A program made the translations under genes and the position numbers. Under the pieces are notes generated by a model. That model did not search any database, was not told the origin of the DNA, and saw nothing but the letters and a program-made list of their open reading frames with translations. From Bog-473 sp963824195 (GTDB lineage Bacteria > Actinomycetota > Acidimicrobiia > Acidimicrobiales > RAAP-2), in NCBI GenBank assembly GCA_963824195.1, contig CAWGOJ010000016.1, positions 62,001-126,000 on the forward strand: a DNA stretch of 64,000 nt, given 5' to 3'. Numbering within the stretch: the stretch's first letter is position 1; the number at the start of each line of letters is the position of its first letter. Of the stretch, positions 53,576 through 63,398 are shown piece by piece.

Positions 53576-56129
53576 CTACTCGGTCCGGAGCAGCAGCGCC
53601 GCCGGCGTGCGGGCCGCGATGCGCCCGGGGATGGCGGCAACGAGGTTGCCGAGCACGAGGGCGCCGACGCGCGATGGCCGCGATCACCGCTGCGGGCACC
53701 GTCGGGCTCGGCACGACGTAGATGGTATCGGCGAAGAGGTCCCACAGGAACCGGCCGAGCACGATCCCGAGCGGCACCCCGACGACGAGCCCGATCCCCA
53801 CGGCGACGCTCGACTGCCAGGCCACGCTCGCCGCGAGCTGGCGACCCGTGAACCCGAGCGTCCGCAACATGGCCATCGAGCGGCGCCGGCGCCGGACGGA
53901 GGCGACGAGGGTGAGGGCGAGGGCGACCACCGCCCCCGCCGTCAGCCCGAGCCCGAGGAGCAGCGGCGTAGAGCCCATCGACCGGTAGTTGACGATCTCG
54001 GCCGGTCGCTGCGCGTCGAACACCATGCTCGGGTAATTGGTGGGCAGCGTCACCTCCGCCGCGATGCGCTGCAGACCCCGCAGTGCCGTCGCCGGGTCCA
54101 CGCCGGGCTTGAGGCGCACGAAGATGGCGTTGGGGCCCGTCGGGGAGAGGTCGAACTGGTTGCGCACCGAGGCGGGGAGGAGCTGGTAGGGCACGACCGC
54201 CCCCGTCCCCATGGACGCGTGGCCCGTCACCCCGCCCACTCCCACCGCCGGCATGGTGGCCGTGCCGACGATCCGGAGGCGGTGCGGGGTTGTCGTGCCG
54301 TAGCGGACCGTGACGGTGTCCCCGACAACCTTGTGGATCTGGGCCAGCGTGCCCGGCCCCAGCACGATCTGGTCGGCACCCTCGAAGCCGTGACCGGTCA
54401 GCACCGGTGGTGCCACCGACGCGCCCGGCGAGGTGCCGAGGACCGGCACGGTGCGGCCGTCGACCTGCAGGTTGCCGAACCAGTAGCCTGACCACGCGGC
54501 CACGCTGGCGTCGTGGTCGAGCAGCCGCGCCGACTGCGCGGCGGGCACGTCGCCGGCGCCGCCGCCGGCCATCAGCGCGTAGTTCCAGTTCCAGCCGTAG
54601 AGGCGCGGGTGCGACACGAGGGAGTTGAGGCTGGTGCCGAACACGACGGTGGCGATGACGACGACGACGGTCAACGTGGCGCCGAGGATGGCGGAGCGCA
54701 CCGGCACCGAGTCGGCCTCCGCACCGGGTTCGAGTGCGAAGCGGATGCCGGTGACGGCCGACACGGGCAGGCCCGCCGAGGCGGCCGTCCCGGCGACGCG
54801 GGACGCAGCACGGGGACGGCCGCGCCACAGCGCTGCGCGCTGCGGTGCCCGCTGCACGGCCAGCACGACGGCCACGGAGCCGAGGACGACGACGAGCACC
54901 GCCATGCCGGCGCCGAGCACGGTCCAGTCGAAGGCGACGCCGTCGGGGACGAAGGGGCGGACCGGGCCCAGCGGGGCCAGCGGCGACAGCGCCACGGCAA
55001 CGAACCCGGCCAGCAGCGCACCCAGGACCACGGCCCCCATGATCCCGAGCAGCCCGTCGCCGGCGGTCATGGCCGGACTGGCGCCGAGGGCGCGCATGGT
55101 GCGCTCCTCCTGGTCCCAGAAGCCCAGCTGCCGCCCGATCACCTGGCCCGCGATCAGGAGCGCGGCCAGCGCGGCGATGAGGCCGAACACCCCGAGGGCG
55201 ATGGCCTCGGGCTTGATGGCGTTCTGGGCCTTGGTGACGTCGATGGAGGCGTCGTAGAAGTCGTAGGGGAGGACGGAGGGGATGACGCGCTCGATCTCCG
55301 CCTCGACGCGGGCCACGTCGCGGCTCCCGTGGTCGAGCTGGAGGTAGGTCAACGAGAAGTTCGAGCAGCAATGGAGCAGCTGGCGCGACAGGGCCGGGGT
55401 GAGGATGACCGTCACCGCGCTGTTGGCGTCGATGTCGTCCTGGACGACGGCGTTGTTGAGGACCACCGTCCCGACGAGGGTCAGGTTCCGACGGAGGGCC
55501 GGCTTCGGCGGTGCGCCGACTCCGGCGGCGCTGAATTGGGAGTCGGCGTAGGTGCCCCAGGGGACGGTCTGCCCGACGTGGAGGCCCAGCGCACGCTCGG
55601 CGCCCTCGGTCATCATGATCTCGTCGGCCCGGTTGGGGTCCGCCATGCGCCCCTGCACGACGGTGACCCGGTCCTGGTCGAAGTAGAGCCCGCCGACGCT
55701 CCCCTCGACGTCCATATTGGCGTTCTGCCCCGCCTTGGTCGGCTGCCCGTCCCGGGCGAGCGGCACGCTGTCCATGTCGGCGAAGCTCGCGGCGCGCCGC
55801 ACGTGGGGCAGGCGGGCGATCTTGGCCACGAGGGCGCCGTCGTAGCCGGTGGTGTACCCGAGGGCGGGGTCCCAGATGGCGGTGCCGAGGCTGAGGTTGG
55901 ACGGGTTGGTGCTGGCCAGGAAGGTCGGGAACGACGACTCGGTCCGGCGGGCCGCGGCCAGCGCCCCCATGGCCAGGCCGCCGATCAGGCCGACCAGGAG
56001 CACGAGGGACAGGTACGCACTCCAGCGGCGCCCGAAGGTGGCGCGGAAGCGGTAGCGGGCGACCCGGAGGGCACCGCGGTTCACGGGTCTGCGCCGCCGT
56101 GTCCGTGAAGCCTGAGCGTCGCCGTACAT
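53576..56129 (-). CDS. FtsX-like ABC permease (two FtsX domains), one frameshift near the C-terminus
   Basis: A permease of about 850 residues with N-terminal SAYLSLVLLVGLIGGLAMGALAAARRTES, a large extracellular domain, first FtsX unit around QEERTMRALGASPAM and second around RRRRSMAMLRTLGFTGRQLAASVAWQSS. One extra C near 53675 shifts the last 30 codons; without it the protein ends GNLVAAIPGRIAARTPAALLLRTE at 53576, as expected for this class. As given, the frame runs on into the next gene. The start is ATG 56129. No cognate ATPase is adjacent. Substrate unknown. Confidence 0.88.
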
Positions 56130-56255
56130 CGCATCCGTGCCCTCTGCCTCGTCGGTGGCAGTCTGCCCGAGGGCACGATCGGCGCCAAGGTGGTTAGCCG
56201 CCGGAGCGAGCGTCGTGCCACCACCACACCGGTGGGTGCCTGACGGTGCGCTGCG

Positions 56256-57230
56256 TCAGGCGAAGGCTCCCGACCGGGTGGCCAGCCCCTCGGGCACCCG
56301 GTCGGGCACGGTGGCCGTCGACGCTGCCCGAGCCCGGTTGGGATACACGGTCAGGGCCAACAGGACGAGCAGCGGGCCGGTGTTGGGATCGGTCCCGAGG
56401 CCGGTGAAGACGCCCCCGAACGCCTCCCCGAAGATCCAGTAGTCGAGCGCCAGCGCGGCTCCGGCGACCAGGAAGACGGTCGTGTGGCGGGAGACCAGCG
56501 GGCCCAGCCCGATCACGAAGGAGAGGACGCCGCAGACGATGGCGACCGAGCCCCCGCCGCTCCCGAAGGCGTGGGCGACGGACAGCTGCAGGTGGGACAG
56601 CCAGTTCGGCTCACCGGTGACGGACCCGCTGATGGCGCCCGAGATGGACCCGCCGGCCCGGTTCGCCGGCAGCAGCCACAGGATCCCCATGGCGCTCCAC
56701 ACGACGGCCCAGATGGCCTTGCCGCCCCGTTCCCCGAGCGGCCCCTCGGACGCGGCCGACCCCGACACCGCCGGACCGGCCGTCCGCGGCCACACCGCCA
56801 GGCCGATGGCGACGTAGAGCAGGGCCGCCCCGGGCGCCCCGGTGAGCGGCGACGCCATGCCGGTGAAGAGCATGCCGAAGCCCTCGCCGAGGGCCCAGAC
56901 GCCCATTGCCCACACGAAGGAGAGGACGAGCGCGGGCCTCACGGTCTCGCGGATGAGCAGTCCGATCCCGATGAGGATCTGGATGCCGGCGAAGACGCTG
57001 TCGACGACGGCGGGCTGCACCGCGATCAGGTGTGCCATGTGGGTGATGGTGCTCGACACGATGTCCGGCTGGCCCTGGGCAACCGGCAGGATCACGCTGT
57101 CGGCGAAGTTCTTGCCGAACATCTGCGGTTGGAGCTGGAGCAGGCCGTCGATCAGCCAGATGATGCCGAGGCCGATCTGGATGGTCCGGGGGGACACCCG
57201 CCCCGATGCCGATGTCCGCCCGGTGCTCAT
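56256..57230 (-). CDS. Polytopic membrane protein with internal duplication
   Basis: A 324-residue protein with about eight hydrophobic segments. The two halves share a motif: WALGEGFGMLFTGMASPLTGAPG near residue 115 and WIFGEAFGGVFTGLGTDPNTGP near 270, each followed by a hydrophobic helix ending VWP or VYP. Each half starts with IxxAxGxxW-type helices. This suggests tandem duplication of a four-helix unit. No family recognised; DoxX-like proteins are a distant thought. It starts at ATG 57230, overlapping the upstream gene's stop as ATGA, so the two form an operon. Confidence 0.78.
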   Translation of the reverse strand: MSTGRTSASGRVSPRTIQIGLGIIWLIDGLLQLQPQMFGKNFADSVILPVAQGQPDIVSSTITHMAHLIAVQPAVVDSVFAGIQILIGIGLLIRETVRPALVLSFVWAMGVWALGEGFGMLFTGMASPLTGAPGAALLYVAIGLAVWPRTAGPAVSGSAASEGPLGERGGKAIWAVVWSAMGILWLLPANRAGGSISGAISGSVTGEPNWLSHLQLSVAHAFGSGGGSVAIVCGVLSFVIGLGPLVSRHTTVFLVAGAALALDYWIFGEAFGGVFTGLGTDPNTGPLLVLLALTVYPNRARAASTATVPDRVPEGLATRSGAFA

Positions 57231-58117
57231 GCCGTCCCCTCAATGATCGGGGCCAACTCGGCGCGGGTCAGGTCCGGCTGGAACTGGTGGGTGGCGGCCA
57301 GCGAGGGCTCCGTCCAGACGTGGAGCATGAAGTAGGTGTTCGTGTTGTGGACGCCCGAGGCGCACGTGCCGGCCGACGACGTCCGCCCGACGACCCGGCC
57401 ACCGGAGAGGCACAGGTTGTCGTGGGCGTGCCACTGGGTCAGCGACCCGCCGACGTCAGGGCCGGGCGTGCAGGGCGCCGGGCCGAGATACATGGCGCCC
57501 ATGAGCTTGGGCCCGTTCACCGTGTTGGCGTACATCAAGAAGGCGGGGTTCGACGGGTCGAACCCGTCGTTCTTGGCGATCTGCCAGTTGGCGTAGTGCA
57601 CCATGTACCCGTTGGGATTGGTGGCCGGGGTGTACCCGGCTGCCGTGGCGGCGGAGAGGCTCGTGTACTTGGTCAGCGTGGCCTCGGTCTGCGCCACGAG
57701 CTGGTTGGCCGCCGCCTGCTGGGCCGCCGTCGGGGGACCCGAGGGCACCGGCGCCATCACCATGCCGTCCGACATGGTCGTCGCCCCCTTCACGTTGGAG
57801 CAGACGGTCGAGGTGGTCTGCGTCGCCCCGGTCGACGCGGACGACGAGGTCGAGCTCGGTGCGCCGCTCGACATGCCGGCCATGGAGCTCGAGCTGGACC
57901 CGGTTCCCGATGCGGAGGTGGTCGGCGTGCTCGAGCCGGCGTCCTTGGACGCCGCCGGGGCGGTCGGGGCCGGGTGGGAGGTCGCGTCGACCACCGAGGT
58001 GGCCGAGAACACGAGCACGGCGGCGACGCCCACCGTCGTGAGCGCGGCCCACCACATCCTGGCGGCCAGGCCCATGCTCGACCAGCGCTGCGTGACCCGT
58101 TGCGTGAGACGCTCCAT
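57227..58117 (-). CDS. Membrane-anchored His/Met-containing extracellular protein
   Basis: A 296-residue protein. ATG 58117 follows GAGGAGGA. An N-terminal anchor (WWAALTTVGVAAVLVFSATSV) leads to a Ser/Thr/Gly linker with Met (SSSSSMAGMSSG), then a globular domain with MVHYANWQIAKND, TQWHAHDNLCLSGG and MLHVWTEPSLAATHQFQ. The clustered His, Met and Cys residues suggest metal binding, perhaps copper, but no family is recognised. It is co-translated with the duplicated membrane protein downstream, implying a shared role at the cell surface. Confidence 0.75.
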   Translation of the reverse strand: MERLTQRVTQRWSSMGLAARMWWAALTTVGVAAVLVFSATSVVDATSHPAPTAPAASKDAGSSTPTTSASGTGSSSSSMAGMSSGAPSSTSSSASTGATQTTSTVCSNVKGATTMSDGMVMAPVPSGPPTAAQQAAANQLVAQTEATLTKYTSLSAATAAGYTPATNPNGYMVHYANWQIAKNDGFDPSNPAFLMYANTVNGPKLMGAMYLGPAPCTPGPDVGGSLTQWHAHDNLCLSGGRVVGRTSSAGTCASGVHNTNTYFMLHVWTEPSLAATHQFQPDLTRAELAPIIEGTA

Positions 58118-58206
58118 TGCTCCTCCTCGGTACCTCTTCGCGCCAGCCTCAACCCCAGATGTCAGGGGCGGGCAAGCGGGTTGTGAGGGAAGTGTGAGCC
58201 CCCGTG

Positions 58207-60063
58207 TCAGCGACGCGTCGTGACCGGGAAGGTTCCTGACGGATCGTTCCGGGACACGAATGCCGAGGTCAGTTGTGCTGTGGCTCCCGCAACGCCGCAT
58301 CGATGGAGTCGCCGAATGTCGGCCCTGTCGGGTCCAGCTGGAGCGTTGGCGGCCGCTGCCGCAGGCAGGTCTGGTCCCGGTGAAACGGCGATCCGATCCC
58401 GACCTCCGGCTTTGGCGCTGAGAAGAGCGGCATCCGCCAGTGAGACCACATGATCGAAATCTCCGGCCCGGTCGGATGACGCGAGGCCGAAGCTGACGGT
58501 GAACGCCGGGAGTCCGGCGATGACGATCCGATCGGCCATACGTTGCCGGACTCGTTCGAGCACCTGGCGCGCTTCGTCGACGGGACACTCCGGGAGGACG
58601 ATGACGAACTCCTCCCCCCCGTAGCGGCCCGCGATGTCGACTGGGCGCAGGGAGTCCCGGAGGACTTGCGCGAAGGTCCGCAGAGCGCGATCGCCGGCGG
58701 CGTGTCCGAAGACGTCGTTCAATTCCTTGAAGTGGTCGAGGTCGCCGTAGGCCACGGAATACGGCATGCCCGTGTCGTGAAGCTTCCGGACCGCTGTCTC
58801 CAGACTCCTCCGGGTCATGAGCCCCGTGAGGGAGTCACTGTTTGCCTGAGTCTGGGAGACCTCGAAGGCGCGCAGCATCGCCAATCGCTCACTTGCCCTT
58901 CGTGCCACCACCTCGACGTTGCGCTGTACCGCGTCGGAGGGCGGCGAACCGTCGTCGGTGGTCACATGGAAGACCCCCATTGAGTTGCCGCTGATGCTCA
59001 TCGGAACGCACAACGCGGAGCAACCACGGCCTCGGAGGTTGGGACAGGCATCGAGCGCCGTGCTCAAGGGGAACACCATGGTCCGTGCTCTCGATGCGGC
59101 TGGGCAATCGTCGGGGGACATGACCCCGCAACCGGCGTCGTCCGCTTGAGCGGTACTGACGAGCACCTGTCGAAAGTGAGCGGTGCTGGAATCGGCCAGG
59201 AGCAGCTCGGATCGCATGCCCGGAGCGGCCTGGCTCAGAGCCTCTGCCACCAGATCGAAGACGGACGCCTCCGCTTTCGACATCTCCAATGCGGTTTGCA
59301 GGGTCGCCTCGAACGCGATTCTCCGGGCGAGGTCGGACTGAACGGCCTCACGACGGGACTGCTCACGCTCCACCCGCAGCGCGTGTCGAGCGAGGACCGT
59401 CGTCACAATGGCAAAGACGGCCCCGCCGATGGCAAGGGACCACACAAGGTCCACCCGGGCACTGTTGGCTGCCGCTCGTGCCTGGTCGGCCGTCGTGTTC
59501 AGACGATCGTCGATGGTCGCCTGCAGGGAGGCGAGGGTTGCATCGAGTCTCGCTTCGGCCGACTTCTCCACGGCAGCCAAATGCGCGGTATTTGCTGTCT
59601 GCGGTTCGCCGGCCAGGAAGGCACCCAGACTCGACTGCGCGGCGACGAAGGCCGTCATCTGGCCGGCCAGACGAGGAGCGAGGCCGGCATTGCCCGGCAA
59701 CGCGAGGAGGTGCTGAAGGGTGAGGTAGGCCTTGTTCATGGCGAGGGAATCGCTCACCGCTCCGGTCACGAGAGTGGTGGCCGGAGCGGAGTTGTTGAAA
59801 GCCTCGGCGGCCAGTACCTGGAACGCGTTCTCCGATGCTCGGATCTGCCTCACGGGGGGCAGGAGCACGAGATAGCGGCCTGTGAGCTGGGCATTCAGCG
59901 TTTCGGCTCGGGACGAGTTGACCACCCCGAGGAGTCCCCCGGCGAGGGCGACCAGGGTCAGCACGACCCCCAAGAGGACGATGGCCCGGTGGGGCGAATA
60001 CCAGCGCCAGGGGTCCCGGTCGCTCGGTTTCGACCCATTGCTCACGGCAGTACATATCGGCAC
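58207..60063 (-). CDS. Diguanylate cyclase with membrane sensor, GAF-like and GGDEF domains
   Basis: A 618-residue protein. Two membrane segments (residues about 27-50 and 205-225) flank an outside helical sensor with Ala/Leu-rich helices. A GAF-like domain follows (AEASVFDLVAEALSQAAPG, CSALCVPMSISGNSMGVFHV), then a GGDEF domain: DSLTGLMTRRSLE, YGDLDHFKELNDVFGHAAGD and RYGGEEFVIVLPE. The active-site GGEEF is intact, and an inhibitory I-site RxxD (RPVD) lies at the correct distance before it. It makes c-di-GMP with product inhibition. The start is GTG 60063. Codon use is less GC-biased than its neighbours. Confidence 0.92.
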   Translation of the reverse strand: MPICTAVSNGSKPSDRDPWRWYSPHRAIVLLGVVLTLVALAGGLLGVVNSSRAETLNAQLTGRYLVLLPPVRQIRASENAFQVLAAEAFNNSAPATTLVTGAVSDSLAMNKAYLTLQHLLALPGNAGLAPRLAGQMTAFVAAQSSLGAFLAGEPQTANTAHLAAVEKSAEARLDATLASLQATIDDRLNTTADQARAAANSARVDLVWSLAIGGAVFAIVTTVLARHALRVEREQSRREAVQSDLARRIAFEATLQTALEMSKAEASVFDLVAEALSQAAPGMRSELLLADSSTAHFRQVLVSTAQADDAGCGVMSPDDCPAASRARTMVFPLSTALDACPNLRGRGCSALCVPMSISGNSMGVFHVTTDDGSPPSDAVQRNVEVVARRASERLAMLRAFEVSQTQANSDSLTGLMTRRSLETAVRKLHDTGMPYSVAYGDLDHFKELNDVFGHAAGDRALRTFAQVLRDSLRPVDIAGRYGGEEFVIVLPECPVDEARQVLERVRQRMADRIVIAGLPAFTVSFGLASSDRAGDFDHVVSLADAALLSAKAGGRDRIAVSPGPDLPAAAAANAPAGPDRADIRRLHRCGVAGATAQLTSAFVSRNDPSGTFPVTTRR

Positions 60064-60230
60064 GTTCGCGCCTCTTCATAAATTGTGAACAGGTTGTGCC
60101 GACGCCCACTTGCATTTCCTCCCGGGGCCTCCGTTCAGGCACGATTCTCGGCCCGGGTGCGATGATGCCCCGAGAGAGAAGAAGCGGGTTCGCGATATGG
60201 GGGCGGGCCCGACCTTGGAACGGAGAGCCT

Positions 60231-61283
60231 GTGACTGCAACGGACGAGACGACACCGACCATCGCCGACGTCGATCGGCTCGTGGCCTGGATGGACGCCG
60301 AGGGGCTCGGCACCGGGGCGCCGCTCGAGCACGGCTACATCTCGGGGGGCAGCCAGAACGAGATCTACGAGCTACGCCGGGGCGACCTCCACTGCGCCAT
60401 GCGGATCCCGCCGCCCACGGCGCCCGCGGAGCGGGACGCCGGCATCGTGCGCGAGTGGAGGATCATCGAGGCGCTGACCGGCACGGACGTGCCGCACACC
60501 GAGGCGATCGCCGTCTGCACGGACCCGGCGGTGCTGGGCCGGACCTTCTACCTGATGGGCTTCGTCGACGGGTGGTCCCCGATGGGGATGGAGCGCGGCA
60601 TCTGGCCCGCCCCCTTCGACACCGACCTCGAAGCGCGCCAGGGGCTGGCCTACCAGCTGGTGGAGGGCATCGCCCTGCTGTCCAAGGTCGACTGGAAGGC
60701 CAAGGGGCTCGAGGACCTCGGGCGCCCCGACGGCTTCCACGAGCGCCAGGTGGACCGCTGGACCGCGTTCTTCGAGCGCATCAAGGGACGCGAGCTGCCG
60801 GGCTTCGACGAGGCTTCGGCCTGGCTGCGGGCCCACAAGCCGCTCGACTACATCCCGGGCATCATGCACGGCGACTACCAGTTCGCCAACGTGATGTTCA
60901 AGGACGGCGCGCCGGCGCGTCTGGCCGCCATCGTCGACTGGGAGATGGGGACCGTGGGCGACCCCAAGCTGGACCTGGGCTGGGTCGTGCACACCTGGCC
61001 CGAGGACACCAGCGGCGGCGAGGGGAGCGTCGGCGGCTACGTCGACATGACCGGCATGCCGTCGAGGGCCGAGGTGCTCGAGCACTACTCCAAGCAGTCG
61101 GGCCGCCAGGTCGACGACATCGACTACTACTGCGTGCTGGCCAAGTGGAAGCTGGCCATCGTCCTCGAGCAGGGCTACCAGCGTGCCGGCGCCGACCCCA
61201 AGCTGCAGGGCTTCGGCCCGGTCGTGCTCGACCTCATGGCCGCCGCCGGCGAGCTGGCCGAATCGAGCGACTACAAGGGATGA
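60231..61283 (+). CDS. Aminoglycoside-phosphotransferase-fold kinase (ACAD10/APH family)
   Basis: A 350-residue kinase-like protein with GYISGGSQNEIYEL near the N-terminus, Brenner motif MHGDYQFANVMF (catalytic Asp) and metal motif IVDWEMGTVGDP. Relatives often sit beside acyl-CoA dehydrogenases or SDRs and phosphorylate small hydroxylated molecules such as 4-hydroxy acyl chains. The start is GTG 60231 after CGGAGAG; a longer upstream frame (from 60096) lacks conservation. The stop overlaps the SDR start as ATGA, so the two are co-translated, fitting a hydroxy-acyl degradation step. Confidence 0.88.
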   Translation: MTATDETTPTIADVDRLVAWMDAEGLGTGAPLEHGYISGGSQNEIYELRRGDLHCAMRIPPPTAPAERDAGIVREWRIIEALTGTDVPHTEAIAVCTDPAVLGRTFYLMGFVDGWSPMGMERGIWPAPFDTDLEARQGLAYQLVEGIALLSKVDWKAKGLEDLGRPDGFHERQVDRWTAFFERIKGRELPGFDEASAWLRAHKPLDYIPGIMHGDYQFANVMFKDGAPARLAAIVDWEMGTVGDPKLDLGWVVHTWPEDTSGGEGSVGGYVDMTGMPSRAEVLEHYSKQSGRQVDDIDYYCVLAKWKLAIVLEQGYQRAGADPKLQGFGPVVLDLMAAAGELAESSDYKG

Positions 61284-62050
61284 GGCCGCCGGGGGAGCTG
61301 TTCGATCTCTCCGGCAAGGTCGCCGTCGTCACCGGCGGGAGCCGGGGCATCGGGCGGGCCGTGGCCGAGGGCCTCGCCACCGCGGGCGCCGACGTCGTCA
61401 TCGCCAGCCGCAAGCTGGAGAACTGTCAGAAGGCGGCGACCGAGATCGCGGCGGCGACCGGACGCCGCACGCTGCCCGCCGCCTGCCACGTCGGCCAGTG
61501 GGAGGACTGCGACCGGCTGGTCGACACCGTGTACGAGGAGTTCGGGCGCTGCGACGTGCTGGTGAACAACGCCGGCATGTCGCCGCTCTACGACGGCCTC
61601 CCCTCGGTCACCGAGGCGCTCTACGACAAGGTGCACGCCGTCAACGCCCGCGGGCCGTTCCGCCTGAGCGCGCTGGTCGGGTCGCGCATGGCCGAGGGCG
61701 ACGGCGGCTCCATCATCAACGTCACGACGGCCGGGTCGCTGCGCCCCGGCGCCGACGACCTGCCCTACGCCATGGCCAAGGCCGGCCTGAACGCCCTGAC
61801 CCTCGGTCTGGCCGGCGCGTGGGCGCCCAAGGTGCGGGCCAACCTCGTGCTGCCCGGTGCCTTCGACACCGACATCACCAAGGCCTGGGGCCCGGACATG
61901 AAGGCCCACGCCGGCCGGCTCAACCCGATGCAGCGCATCGGGCGGCCCGAGGACATGGTCGGCGTCTGCGTCTTCCTGGCCAGCGATGCCGCCGGCTACG
62001 TCAACGGGGCCCAGGTCCTGGTTGACGGGGGGCTCTTCCGCTCGCTCTGA
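61280..62050 (+). CDS. Short-chain dehydrogenase/reductase (FabG-like)
   Basis: A 256-residue classical SDR with cofactor motif VTGGSRGIGR, VLVNNAGMSPL, catalytic YAMAK (with Ser/Thr in NVTTAGS) and C-terminal GAQVLVDGGLFRSL. This is normal length for the family. ATG 61280 overlaps the kinase stop as ATGA. It reduces or oxidises 3-hydroxy/3-oxo groups, and the coupled kinase suggests both act on one hydroxylated substrate. The exact substrate is unknown. Confidence 0.92.
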   Translation: MRPPGELFDLSGKVAVVTGGSRGIGRAVAEGLATAGADVVIASRKLENCQKAATEIAAATGRRTLPAACHVGQWEDCDRLVDTVYEEFGRCDVLVNNAGMSPLYDGLPSVTEALYDKVHAVNARGPFRLSALVGSRMAEGDGGSIINVTTAGSLRPGADDLPYAMAKAGLNALTLGLAGAWAPKVRANLVLPGAFDTDITKAWGPDMKAHAGRLNPMQRIGRPEDMVGVCVFLASDAAGYVNGAQVLVDGGLFRSL

Positions 62051-62160
62051 CATGAGGTCCGCCAGGCGTCGACGACGCCCGGGCCGAAGGCGGCCAGCTC
62101 CGAGGCCACGCACGACGACGTGACCCCCCCAGAGGCGAGCACGTTCACGAACCGCGGTGC

Positions 62161-62172
62161 GAAGATGCCCCC
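62161..62172 (+). promoter_or_regulatory. Possible leaderless -10 element of the DapB-like gene
   Basis: GAAGAT (62161-62166), 6 nt, ATG 62173; there is no ribosome site. It departs from TANNNT at position 1, so support rests on spacing. Confidence 0.35.
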
Positions 62173-63249
62173 ATGACAGAGAAGAAGAGGGTCGTCGTCT
62201 GGGGGACGGGGTTCGTGGGGAAGATGGTCATCCCCGAGGTGCTGCGCCACCCGAACTTCGAGCTGGTCGGTGTCGGCGTCAACGACAAGGACAAGGTCGG
62301 CCGCGACGTGGGGGAGATCTGTGGCATCGGGCCCACCGGGCTCACCGCCACCGACGACCTGAGTGCGCTCGTCGCCCTGCGGCCCGATGCGCTGGTGCAC
62401 TACGGCCCCACGGCAGGACTGGCCGACGCCAACATCCGGGACATGGGCGCCTTTCTCCGGGCCGGCATCGACGTGTGCTCCACGGCGATGACGCCGTGGG
62501 TCTGGCCGCACATGCGGCAGAACCCGCCCTCGTGGATCGACCCGATCACCGAGGCGTGCGCGGAGGGCGGCGCCACCTGCTTCACCACCGGCATCGACCC
62601 GGGCTTCGCCAACGACCTCTTCCCCATGACCCTGATGGGCCTGTGCGCCGAGGTGAAGAAGGTGAAAGCGCTCGAGATCCTCGACTACCTCAACTACACG
62701 GGTGCCTACGAGGACGAGATGGGCATCGGGCGCCCGCCCGAGTTCACGCCGCTCCTCGAGCACACCGACATTTTGGTCATGTCGTGGGGCGGCACCGTGC
62801 CGATGATGGCCCACGCCGTCGGAGTGGAGCTCGACGAGATCACCACCACCTGGGAGAAGTGGGTCACCGACGCTCCCATCACCACTGCCAAGGGGGTCAT
62901 CAACCCGGGGGAGGTGGCCGCCATCCACTTCACCATCGACGGCATGTACAAGGGCGAGCCCCGCATCTGCCTCGAGCACATCAACCGGGTCGGCACCGAC
63001 GCCGCGCCGGACTGGCCGCGGGGCACCCAGGACGACGTCTACCGGGTCGAGATCGAGGGGACGCCGTCGATCACCCAGGAGACGGCGTTCCGTTTCACCG
63101 ACGGCAGCGGGCGCGACGCCGCCGCGGCCGGCTGCCTGGCCACGGGGCTGCGCGCCCTCAACGCGGTGCCGGCCGTCAACGACCTCCCCGCCGGGTGGGC
63201 CACCGCCCTGGATCTGCCGCTCATCCCGGGGGCGGGCACTATCCGCTGA
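62173..63249 (+). CDS. Dihydrodipicolinate reductase-like protein
   Basis: A 358-residue NAD(P)-binding oxidoreductase. N-terminal VVVWGTGFVGKMVIPEVLRHPNFELVGV gives a Rossmann GxGxxG and the VGRDVGEICG continuation of the DapB_N group. A C-terminal domain has GIDPGFANDLFPMTLMG and INPGEVAAIHFTIDG. Actinobacteria carry many such non-lysine members, often in steroid or aromatic catabolic loci. The length exceeds true DapB (about 250), so this is not the lysine-pathway enzyme. It lies downstream of the kinase-SDR pair with its own start region. Confidence 0.85.
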   Translation: MTEKKRVVVWGTGFVGKMVIPEVLRHPNFELVGVGVNDKDKVGRDVGEICGIGPTGLTATDDLSALVALRPDALVHYGPTAGLADANIRDMGAFLRAGIDVCSTAMTPWVWPHMRQNPPSWIDPITEACAEGGATCFTTGIDPGFANDLFPMTLMGLCAEVKKVKALEILDYLNYTGAYEDEMGIGRPPEFTPLLEHTDILVMSWGGTVPMMAHAVGVELDEITTTWEKWVTDAPITTAKGVINPGEVAAIHFTIDGMYKGEPRICLEHINRVGTDAAPDWPRGTQDDVYRVEIEGTPSITQETAFRFTDGSGRDAAAAGCLATGLRALNAVPAVNDLPAGWATALDLPLIPGAGTIR

Positions 63250-63398
63250 CGGCGCGTGCGCGGGGCGCCCGGCGCCGTGGCGGTTTCCTTCCACGGTTGG
63301 TCTGTTTCTGACAGAGTGCAGGACTTAGAACCACGGAGGGGCTCACGTCGGACGGCGCCAGGACGGCCGTGACGACGAGAGCAGGGACGGGGGTCCGA

